A stretch of 12,850 nt of DNA. It comes from UBA1189 sp045654565 (GTDB lineage: Bacteria > Bacteroidota > Bacteroidia > Bacteroidales > Bacteroidaceae). A program made the translations under genes and the position numbers. Of this stretch, positions 7,470 to 12,850 are shown piece by piece; the first letter of the stretch is position 1; each line of letters starts with the position of its first letter. The notes beneath the pieces are model-generated. The model made no database searches. It worked only from the letters and a program-made list of their open reading frames with translations, and was not told where the DNA came from. Location: positions 1 to 12,850 of the forward strand of contig JAZONP010000083.1 of assembly GCA_045654565.1 (NCBI GenBank). Direction: 5' to 3'.

Positions 7470-7916
7470 ATGAACTTGACTCCAGCATCAACTGCAGCAC
7501 TTAGCGAAGCATTAAATAAAATAGTCCAACTCTATTCGGGCGAAGAAGACCAATTGGTTTCGACAGACTTCTATCTTCAGCCTCTCCGTGAAAGCGGTAA
7601 ATTATTGGTATTTAACGACAATGATGAAGAGATTGCTTCAGCCGTCATCGAAGAATGGAAGAGCTACGAGCCTGATGCTTTTTACGAGAAAGTGACAAAT
7701 AATCTTACAGAAGTTATTGAAGCGGTGAACGTAGAGGGAGAACTTGAGCGTCTTGCAGTGTGGATGCCCTATTCTTTTGTCCTCGTTGACGAAGAGCGAG
7801 AAACCATAGCCGACCTACTCCTCGTTGATGATGACACCTTGTTAGTAAAGAAGGGACTTCTTGCCGGACTCGATGAAGAGCTCAATAAGTTCATCACCGA
7901 TTTATTGTCCGAATAG
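7470..7916 (+). CDS. Hypothetical highly acidic protein, 148 residues
   Basis: I do not recognise this protein. From the ATG at 7470 it has 148 residues, with roughly 33 Asp/Glu against about 10 Lys/Arg, so it is strongly negative. It contains no signal peptide, transmembrane helix or cysteine. Alternating stretches of predicted helix (9-22, 57-67, 70-86, 130-147) and short strands (FVLVDEE, ADLLLVDDDTLLVKK) suggest a compact soluble alpha/beta domain. An upstream in-frame ATG at 7446 would add eight residues (MLNKTIII), but it lies within the -7 promoter box, so 7470 is preferred. The gene is monocistronic: its own promoter starts it 109 nt after rel and a strong terminator ends it before the convergent pfkA. 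Codon usage resembles that of its neighbours, and the organised signals argue that it is a real gene. Function is unknown. Confidence 0.85.
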   Translation: MNLTPASTAALSEALNKIVQLYSGEEDQLVSTDFYLQPLRESGKLLVFNDNDEEIASAVIEEWKSYEPDAFYEKVTNNLTEVIEAVNVEGELERLAVWMPYSFVLVDEERETIADLLLVDDDTLLVKKGLLAGLDEELNKFITDLLSE

Positions 7917-7931
7917 ACAATAACAAGACAT

Positions 7932-7977
7932 AAAAAGAGAGAGGACATTCAAAATTTTGAATGTCCTCTCTCTTTTT
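7932..7977. terminator. Bidirectional rho-independent terminator (46-bp perfect palindrome)
   Basis: A perfect 46-bp inverted repeat is centred between 7954 and 7955. It runs from AAAAAGAGAGAGGACATTC through AAAATTTT to the mirror arm and ends in TTTTT. The outer A/T arms supply a U-tract in either direction, so it can stop both the acidic-protein transcript from the left and the pfkA transcript from the right. It begins 16 nt after one stop codon and ends 11 nt before the other. Confidence 0.93.
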
Positions 7978-7987
7978 TATCTCCTCA

Positions 7988-8971
7988 TTAAATAGACAAC
8001 ATCTGCAAGACATGCATCAAATGATTGTCTATAGGTTTATCCTTCTTAATCGCGGTATTGAAGGGCACATATACAATTTCATCATTACGGATACCAATCA
8101 TCACGTTACGCTGACCATCAAGCAGAGCCTCAATACTAGCAGCGCCCATACGACCAGCAATGATACGGTCGTGAGCCGTAGGACGACCACCACGTTGCAA
8201 ATGTCCAAGAATAGACACACGTACATCAAACTGAGGGAACTCATTACGTACACGCTCAGCATAGTGCATAGCTCCCCCTAACTCAGGGTTCTCAGACACT
8301 AACACAATACTACTATTCTTCGATTTACGCATTCCATTTTGAATGAACACAGCCAATTGGTCCTCCTGAGTAAGGTGTTCCGGAATAATTGCAGCTTCAG
8401 CCCCCGAGGCAATAGCACTATTGAGAGCGAGGAAACCTGCATCGCGGCCCATCACTTCAACAAAGAAGATACGCTCGTGAGAGTTTGCTGTATCACGGAT
8501 TTTGTCAACAGCCTCCACAATAGTGTTAAGCGCGGTATCATAGCCTAACGTAGTATCAGTACCATAAAGGTCATTATCGATCGTTGCAGGAACTCCAATG
8601 CAAGGAAGATCATATTCCTGTGCTAATACGCGAGCACCACTAAGTGAACCATCACCACCGATAACGATGAGAGCATCTATTTCATGCTCACAGATATTTT
8701 TCCATGCCTCAGCACGTCCCTCTTCTGTTTTAAATTCTGGACAACGAGCAGTCTTCAAGATTGTGCCACCACGTTGTACGATATTGCTCACATTCTCAGT
8801 CTTGAAATCCTCTATCTCGTTGGTGATAAGTCCCTTATACCCACGATAGATTCCTTTAACTTTTAATCCATTAAAGATTGCCGTGCGAGTAACGGCACGG
8901 ATAGCAGCATTCATTCCTGGAGCGTCACCACCCGAGGTGAGAATACCGATACAATTGATTTTTCTTGCCAT
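7988..8971 (-). CDS. pfkA: ATP-dependent 6-phosphofructokinase
   Basis: This 327-residue cytoplasmic enzyme phosphorylates fructose 6-phosphate to fructose 1,6-bisphosphate, the committing step of glycolysis. Motifs are complete: GGDAPGMNA (14-22) at the nucleotide site, GGDGS (105-109), the catalytic loop TIDND (130-134), MGRDAGF (174-180) and GHLQRGG (256-262) for sugar phosphate. Gly in GGDG and a small residue rather than Lys before TIDND (PATIDND) indicate ATP rather than pyrophosphate as donor. The length is that of bacterial PfkA. It is the last gene of the minus-strand unit, starting 5 nt after the ispH stop, and ends at the shared palindromic terminator. Confidence 0.97.
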   Translation of the reverse strand: MARKINCIGILTSGGDAPGMNAAIRAVTRTAIFNGLKVKGIYRGYKGLITNEIEDFKTENVSNIVQRGGTILKTARCPEFKTEEGRAEAWKNICEHEIDALIVIGGDGSLSGARVLAQEYDLPCIGVPATIDNDLYGTDTTLGYDTALNTIVEAVDKIRDTANSHERIFFVEVMGRDAGFLALNSAIASGAEAAIIPEHLTQEDQLAVFIQNGMRKSKNSSIVLVSENPELGGAMHYAERVRNEFPQFDVRVSILGHLQRGGRPTAHDRIIAGRMGAASIEALLDGQRNVMIGIRNDEIVYVPFNTAIKKDKPIDNHLMHVLQMLSI

Positions 8972-8976
8972 AAGTT

Positions 8977-9843
8977 TTATATTTTATGATTTATAATTGC
9001 ATGTCTACATTCCTCCATGAGCCACTTGGGAGTGGAAGTGGCACCACATACACCAATAGATTGTCCGTCTTTTATGAGTGTAAAGTCAATTTCGTGACTA
9101 CCTTCAACATGAAATGAATTGGAGTTAGCCTTCAAACATTCCTGATAAAGCACCTTGCCATTACTACTCTTCTTTCCACAAACGAAAAAGATTAGATCAT
9201 GAGCAGCAGCAAAACGACGTATATTATCAAGCCTATTCGATACCTGACGGCAAATGGTGTCATAATAATAGAACTTCACGTCAGAACCGATACGTTGCTT
9301 GATAGTTTCTACGATGAGACGAAATTCGTCAAGCGACTTAGTGGTCTGTGAATAGAGATAAATATCACGGGTGAAATCTATGCGATCAATCTCCCTAATG
9401 CTCTCAATAACGATAGCCGTACCCTCGGTTTGCCCCACAAGCCCCAAGACCTCAGCATGTCCCTTCTGTCCGTAGATGATTATCTGTTTTGGGGAATCCG
9501 AAGGAGTAACATACTCTTGCTTGATGCGTTTTTGGATATTGAGCACCACAGGACAAGTCGCATCGATAAGTTCAATGCCCTTTTGATATGCAGTCTCATA
9601 AGTCTCGGGAGGCTCACCATGAGCTCGAAGAAGTACACGAACATCGTGCAGTTGTCTAAATTGCTCATGATTAATGGCAATAAGCCCCAGAGCTCGCAAA
9701 CGATCACACTCCATGCCGTTGTGAACAATGTCACCCAAGCAGTAGAGTGGCGCGCCCTTCTGCAGTTCTTCCTCAGCCTTACGTATGGCGGTAGTCACAC
9801 CAAAACAGAAGCCCGACCTTTCGTCTATTTCTACGTTAATCAT
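8977..9843 (-). CDS. ispH: 4-hydroxy-3-methylbut-2-enyl diphosphate reductase IspH
   Basis: This 288-residue iron-sulfur enzyme performs the last step of the MEP pathway, reducing HMBPP to IPP and DMAPP. The three cluster cysteines are C13 (GFCFGV), C97 (DATCPVV) and C198, at nearly the same positions as in the E. coli protein. The substrate-binding set is also present: H41 (HNGM), H75 (RAHGE), H129 and E131 (GHAEV) and SQTTKS (165-170). GATSTP (268-272 region) closes the fold. It lies 25 nt after cmk and 5 nt before pfkA. The isoprenoid units it makes would feed the polyprenyl synthetase whose gene starts at 12558. Confidence 0.97.
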   Translation of the reverse strand: MINVEIDERSGFCFGVTTAIRKAEEELQKGAPLYCLGDIVHNGMECDRLRALGLIAINHEQFRQLHDVRVLLRAHGEPPETYETAYQKGIELIDATCPVVLNIQKRIKQEYVTPSDSPKQIIIYGQKGHAEVLGLVGQTEGTAIVIESIREIDRIDFTRDIYLYSQTTKSLDEFRLIVETIKQRIGSDVKFYYYDTICRQVSNRLDNIRRFAAAHDLIFFVCGKKSSNGKVLYQECLKANSNSFHVEGSHEIDFTLIKDGQSIGVCGATSTPKWLMEECRHAIINHKI

Positions 9844-9868
9844 CTTTTGAAGCCTTTTCCACAGAGTC

Positions 9869-10552
9869 CTATTTGGCTACTTCACAGAATTTCTCCATCA
9901 ACCAAGCCTTCTGTTCGAGAATGGTCATATCGCTATTATCAAGTTCAAGAGCATCATCAGCTTTTCGCAAGGGACTAATTGCACGCCCACTATCAATGCG
10001 ATCGCGCTCCTTCACATTTTCCAAGATTTTCTCATAGGACACCTGTTCCCCCTTTGCCTTGAGTTCATCATAACGGCGCTGGGCACGTACTTCCGCACTG
10101 GCAGTAACAAAAATTTTCAGCTCAGCATCAGGGAATACCGTGGTACCTATGTCCCGACCATCCATTACGATACCCTTTTCCTTACCCATTTCCTGCTGCA
10201 GAGCCACCATAGCCTCACGCACAAAACCAATAGTAGCAATGAGACTCACACGTGATGATACCTCCATGCCACGAATCTCCTTCTCGATGCACTCATCATT
10301 AAGATAGGTCTCAGGACGCCCCTCAGCGTTGAGGCGGAAGGTAATGTGAATTTCAGACATCTCGGCTTGCAGTTCGTCGAGCTTCACCCCATCCTCTGTG
10401 AAAAGATTATGCTGAAGGCAATAATAGGTGACAGCACGATACATCGCACCGCTATCAATGTATATATATCCTATTTCACGAGCAAGATCTTTGGCCATGG
10501 TGCTTTTTCCGCATGATGAATGGCCGTCGATAGCAATAGTTATCTTTTTCAT
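9869..10552 (-). CDS. cmk: Cytidylate kinase
   Basis: This 227-residue NMP kinase transfers phosphate from ATP to CMP and dCMP. The P-loop GHSSCGKST lies at 10-18, followed by DSGAMYR (33-39) of the NMP-binding region and DGRDIGT (131-137). The RDRIDSGR...SPLRKADDAL segment (183-202) is the lid and C-terminal signature typical of Cmk. The length is normal for the bacterial enzyme. It follows porQ by 42 nt and precedes ispH by 25 nt on the minus strand, the order I recall from Porphyromonas gingivalis. Confidence 0.97.
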   Translation of the reverse strand: MKKITIAIDGHSSCGKSTMAKDLAREIGYIYIDSGAMYRAVTYYCLQHNLFTEDGVKLDELQAEMSEIHITFRLNAEGRPETYLNDECIEKEIRGMEVSSRVSLIATIGFVREAMVALQQEMGKEKGIVMDGRDIGTTVFPDAELKIFVTASAEVRAQRRYDELKAKGEQVSYEKILENVKERDRIDSGRAISPLRKADDALELDNSDMTILEQKAWLMEKFCEVAK

Positions 10553-10594
10553 TTATATTAATTATTTGTGGTTTTCAAAATCTTAACACTAAAC

Positions 10595-11569
10595 TCATAA
10601 CACTACGGCAAAGTTCATCATCAATGAAGAGGCGGCTACATGATATTTGCCATATGACACGCCCACCTTGATGTTCTTCACTTGTAACCCCGCTCCAACA
10701 GAAAGTCCCTCAAGCGAACGCTTCATCTGGTTTTTCAGTTCACTACGCAGCAGAAAGTTGTACCCCAATGCGATGTAAGTATACGAAGTGGGGAACACAT
10801 CTGCGCCAATAATAAAATGCTTTAGCAGGATATCTCCCCAGGAATCGTCGCTTGAGTTGTAGAAGTCTTCGGCCTGCCACTTATGAAGGTCTGTTAAAGT
10901 TAATGAAAGACGTATAGGCGCATAAGTAAATCCCTTGCTCACCCCCACTAAAACATTAAAAGGTAAGGGTTCCTGCGTATCGTCAAACGATTTCACTTGC
11001 CCACCAAGATTACGCGCCACAACGGACACCGAGAACTTTCTTTCTGCATTGTAATAATTGAGTCCAAGATCCACGCCCAACGCCAACGAATATACTCGTT
11101 CATAGTTTGAATAGATAAATTTTCCGCTCACACCACCCGTCAAGCGATCCGTGAAATCAAAGCTATATGTTCCCATGAGTACCATATCCTTTGCCGAGAA
11201 GTTTCCGATAACATTACCGTCAGCATCGGTATTTTTCATTTTGCCGAAATCGAGGTATTGCGCTTTCAGCCCCAAGATTGAGCGTTTGCCCAACTCTAAT
11301 GTATAGCCTGCCCCCACGGTATTAGTCCGTTGTAGGTAGTTCATATAGCTAAGACTTAGCATACGCCCGCTAGCATTGGTAAGCAGCGCGGGGTTATGAT
11401 AAGAAAGTTCTGCATCATCTTCAGCAATGGTGATATTGTCTCCTCCTAAGGCTGCAGCATGAGACGATACAGGCAACTGCAGAAACTGAAACGTAGCCCC
11501 CGCATCCTGTGCGTGGAGCAACGCGACACCGCATAATATAACAAAAAGATACGCAAGAACTCGTTTCAT
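10595..11569 (-). CDS. porQ: Type IX secretion system protein PorQ
   Basis: This 324-residue protein has a Sec signal peptide (residues 1-20, hydrophobic core ending LLHA before Q21) and a body of amphipathic beta-strands typical of an outer-membrane barrel. The start of the mature protein carries FQFLQLPVSSHAAALGG and a SYHNPALL segment, characteristic of the PorV/PorQ (FadL-like) family. In P. gingivalis PorQ is part of the PorQ-PorU-PorV-PorZ attachment complex that processes type IX cargo and anchors it to A-LPS. It is the first gene of the minus-strand unit, with a TATATTTG box about 30 nt upstream. PorV is the main alternative, but length and the cmk neighbour favour PorQ. Confidence 0.9.
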   Translation of the reverse strand: MKRVLAYLFVILCGVALLHAQDAGATFQFLQLPVSSHAAALGGDNITIAEDDAELSYHNPALLTNASGRMLSLSYMNYLQRTNTVGAGYTLELGKRSILGLKAQYLDFGKMKNTDADGNVIGNFSAKDMVLMGTYSFDFTDRLTGGVSGKFIYSNYERVYSLALGVDLGLNYYNAERKFSVSVVARNLGGQVKSFDDTQEPLPFNVLVGVSKGFTYAPIRLSLTLTDLHKWQAEDFYNSSDDSWGDILLKHFIIGADVFPTSYTYIALGYNFLLRSELKNQMKRSLEGLSVGAGLQVKNIKVGVSYGKYHVAASSLMMNFAVVL

Positions 11570-11598
11570 CGAGTATTTTTTATTTTTTGATACGCTCG

Positions 11599-11606
11599 CA
11601 AATATA
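11599..11606 (-). promoter_or_regulatory. -7 promoter box for the porQ-cmk-ispH-pfkA unit
   Basis: Read on the minus strand this is TATATTTG, an exact match to the Bacteroidetes TAnnTTTG element. It lies 29 nt ahead of the porQ ATG, giving a short leader. No TTTG stands at the standard -33 spacing; a TTTTTG on the minus strand about 10 nt upstream is too close. Confidence 0.65.
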
Positions 11607-11609
11607 CAA

Positions 11610-11623
11610 CTTTTTGCAAAAAG
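11610..11623. repeat. 14-bp perfect palindrome next to the porQ promoter
   Basis: CTTTTTGCAAAAAG is its own reverse complement. It sits immediately upstream of the porQ -7 box, where a regulator could bind, but such an A/T-rich palindrome could arise by chance in this AT-rich interval. Confidence 0.5.
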
Positions 11624-11644
11624 AAGACATACAGGACGCAGAAA

Positions 11645-11679
11645 AACCTGAATAAAAAAAGCTAAAAAGTATTCAGGTT
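11645..11679. repeat. 10-bp inverted repeat in the porQ/tonB divergent region
   Basis: AACCTGAATA (11645-11654) and TATTCAGGTT (11670-11679) are perfect reverse complements separated by 15 A-rich bases. The repeat lies between the two divergent promoters, about 40 bp from the porQ -7 box and 19 bp before the tonB -33 candidate. It is not followed by a T-run on the plus strand, so it is not a plus-strand terminator. A dimeric regulator site is one reading; RNA structure is another. Confidence 0.6.
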
Positions 11680-11697
11680 ATAAAAAAACAAACTTTT

Positions 11698-11731
11698 TTT
11701 GTGATGACTAAAGAAAAAAGTATTACTTTTG
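11698..11731 (+). promoter_or_regulatory. Promoter of the TonB-family gene
   Basis: TTTG (11698-11701) and TACTTTTG (11724-11731) match the Bacteroidetes -33 and -7 elements. The 22-nt gap is slightly longer than the usual roughly 19-21. The -7 box ends 42 nt before the ATG at 11774, allowing an AT-rich leader of about 35 nt. Confidence 0.7.
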
Positions 11732-11773
11732 CAAACACTACGCGAAAAATATAGTAAATAAAAGATAAAACTT

Positions 11774-12463
11774 ATGGAAATTAAAAAAACAGAAAGCGCC
11801 AACTTGGAGAACAAAAAGTTCACATGGGTTTTGCTCGGCTTTATTCTCGTGTTGGCTGGTCACTTTGTAGCGTTCGAGTGGACGCAATATGAAAGGGAAG
11901 AAACAGGTGAAATTTTAGCGGCTGTCGATCTTGTATTGGAAGAGGAGGTTGTCCCCATCACCATGCCCGAGAAGAAGACCGTTCCTCCCCCTCCCCAAGC
12001 CGTTACACAGGCTGAGGTGCTCAATATTGTAGAAGACGACGCTGAGATTGAGGAAACGACCATCGTATCAGCTGAGGACCAAGCTGAATTCGTAGAGATT
12101 ACTGACGATGTACCCATCGTAGTTGAGGAGGTTGAAAAGGAAGAGGAAATCTTCCAGGTGGTAGAGCAACAACCTGAATTCCCCGGTGGTATGGCAGAAC
12201 TGATGAAGTATCTCCAAAAGAATATCAAGTATCCTTCAATCTGTCAAGAGCAAGGTATCCAGGGTCGTGTTATCGTACAGTTCGTGGTAAACTCTGACGG
12301 TTCTATCGTAGACCCGCAGGTTGTTAAGCCTGTGAACCCCTACCTTGATAAGGAGGCCCTCCGCGTGGTACAAAATATGCCTAAGTGGAAGCCCGGTGAG
12401 CAGCGCGGAAAGAAAGTACGTGTACGTTTCACACTCCCCGTGACATTCCGTTTGAGCAATTAA
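11774..12463 (+). CDS. TonB-family energy transducer
   Basis: This 229-residue protein has a short basic cytoplasmic N-terminus, one membrane anchor (about 17-34), a periplasmic linker and a C-terminal TonB domain (about 140-229). The domain carries the Bacteroidetes FPGG (136-139), IKYP (151-154) and GRVIVQFVVNSDGSI (164-178) pattern. It would transmit proton-motive energy to TonB-dependent or SusC-like outer-membrane transporters. The linker is unusual: after a short PPPP (71-74), residues 81-131 are mostly Glu, Asp and Val with almost no Pro-Lys repeats. No ExbB or ExbD genes adjoin it. The gene has its own promoter and terminator. An AT-rich leader without a strong Shine-Dalgarno precedes the ATG, as is usual in this phylum. 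Confidence 0.92.
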   Translation: MEIKKTESANLENKKFTWVLLGFILVLAGHFVAFEWTQYEREETGEILAAVDLVLEEEVVPITMPEKKTVPPPPQAVTQAEVLNIVEDDAEIEETTIVSAEDQAEFVEITDDVPIVVEEVEKEEEIFQVVEQQPEFPGGMAELMKYLQKNIKYPSICQEQGIQGRVIVQFVVNSDGSIVDPQVVKPVNPYLDKEALRVVQNMPKWKPGEQRGKKVRVRFTLPVTFRLSN

Positions 12464-12480
12464 TCTCAATCACATACAGC

Positions 12481-12510
12481 AAGAGGCTACGTCACGTAGC
12501 CTCTTTTTCT
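12481..12510 (+). terminator. Rho-independent terminator of the TonB-family gene
   Basis: AAGAGGCTACGT (12481-12492) pairs perfectly with ACGTAGCCTCTT (12494-12505). In practice the top pairs open to form a small loop. The stem is followed by a T-rich tract (TTTTTCT) and begins 17 nt after the stop codon. Confidence 0.93.
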
Positions 12511-12522
12511 TTATTCATACAA

Positions 12523-12530
12523 TACGTTTT
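12523..12530 (+). promoter_or_regulatory. Possible -7 box for the polyprenyl synthetase gene
   Basis: TACGTTTT matches seven of the eight TAnnTTTG positions, with T in place of the final G, and lies 27 nt before the ATG at 12558. It follows the upstream terminator directly, which is where a new promoter would be expected. There is no clear -33 partner. Confidence 0.35.
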
Positions 12531-12557
12531 TGAACGACACACTAAAATTTCCACATC

Positions 12558-12850
12558 ATGCCCTATCCCTTTTCTGAACTCCTTGACAAGGTAAACACCC
12601 ATATCGAACAGCTCGACTACGCACATGAGCCCATGAATCTTTACGAGCCTGTCAAGTACATCCTCGCACTCGGCGGCAAGCGCATACGCCCCGCCATGAT
12701 GCTCATGGCATACAATATGTATCGCAACGACGTGGATCAGATTCTCGACCCTGCACTGGCGCTTGAGATATACCACAACTTTACCCTTCTGCACGACGAC
12801 CTCATGGATCATGCAGACGTACGCCGAGGCAAGCCTACCGTACACAAGCG
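12558..12850 (+). CDS. Polyprenyl (isoprenyl) diphosphate synthase, 3'-truncated
   Basis: The first 97 codons are visible and the frame runs off the window. GGKRIRP (39-45) is the IPP-binding motif, and LLHDDLMD (77-84) holds the first aspartate-rich motif DDxxD, followed by ADVRRGKPTVH (86-96), together diagnostic of trans-isoprenyl diphosphate synthases. It condenses allylic diphosphates with IPP to make polyprenyl chains for lipid carriers or quinones. Product length (farnesyl, geranylgeranyl or octaprenyl) cannot be decided from this fragment. The single downstream ATG after the tonB terminator makes 12558 a safe start. It is functionally downstream of IspH, encoded in the preceding minus-strand unit. 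Confidence 0.93.
   Translation, partial: MPYPFSELLDKVNTHIEQLDYAHEPMNLYEPVKYILALGGKRIRPAMMLMAYNMYRNDVDQILDPALALEIYHNFTLLHDDLMDHADVRRGKPTVHK

Noticed and set aside
9430..9978. 182-residue plus-strand reading frame opposite ispH and cmk
   Set aside because: It lies wholly antisense to two genes with complete family motifs, has no promoter box or coherent domain pattern, and spans their junction as shadow frames do.
12492..12845. 117-residue minus-strand reading frame at the window end
   Set aside because: It overlaps the polyprenyl synthetase start, whose GGKRIRP and DDLMD motifs are unmistakable, and runs into the tonB terminator.
1..12850. CRISPR array, insertion sequence, tRNA or defence system
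   Set aside because: No regularly spaced direct repeats, transposase-like frames, cloverleaf sequences or defence-type domains were seen in the genes or in the short intergenic regions.

Overview
The window looks like the chromosome of a Bacteroidales bacterium, most likely a Prevotellaceae relative. Three things point there: Bacteroidetes-type promoter boxes (TAnnTTTG) ahead of several transcription units, a type IX secretion protein (PorQ) followed by cmk and ispH, and a TonB-family protein with the FPGG...YP signature common in that phylum. Genus assignment is inference, because no rRNA or marker comparison is possible here.

Bases 1-7360 hold six tightly spaced plus-strand genes. They are a 5'-truncated sodium:solute symporter, an N-acylglucosamine 2-epimerase (AGE), a GNAT acetyltransferase, the 16S rRNA methyltransferase RsmI, an MltD-like lipoprotein lytic transglycosylase with LysM, and a full-length bifunctional Rel/SpoT (p)ppGpp enzyme. 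Gaps run from 33 nt down to a 4-nt overlap, so read-through from the sugar-uptake pair into the housekeeping and stress genes is plausible. The first pair suggests amino-sugar scavenging (sialic acid / N-acetylmannosamine), with the rest of that pathway probably upstream of the window. GC at third codon positions is visibly higher in the first gene and a half than afterwards.

Bases 7361-7980 hold a monocistronic, very acidic 148-residue protein of unknown function. It has its own TAnnTTTG promoter and ends at a perfect 46-bp palindrome that serves as a two-way terminator with the convergent operon.

Bases 7988-11569 hold a minus-strand unit transcribed in the order porQ - cmk - ispH - pfkA. 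It combines a type IX secretion outer-membrane protein with pyrimidine nucleotide, isoprenoid and glycolysis enzymes.

Bases 11570-11773 are an AT-rich divergent regulatory region with promoter boxes facing both ways, a 10-bp inverted repeat and a 14-bp palindrome. Bases 11774-12850 hold a monocistronic TonB-family gene with an unusually acidic linker and a strong terminator, then the start of a polyprenyl synthetase gene cut by the window end.

Most of the window is ordinary core genome. I see no CRISPR array, mobile element, tRNA, rRNA, toxin-antitoxin or defence system. The least explained items are the acidic orphan protein, the inverted repeats between porQ and tonB, and the compositional shift in the first 2 kb.
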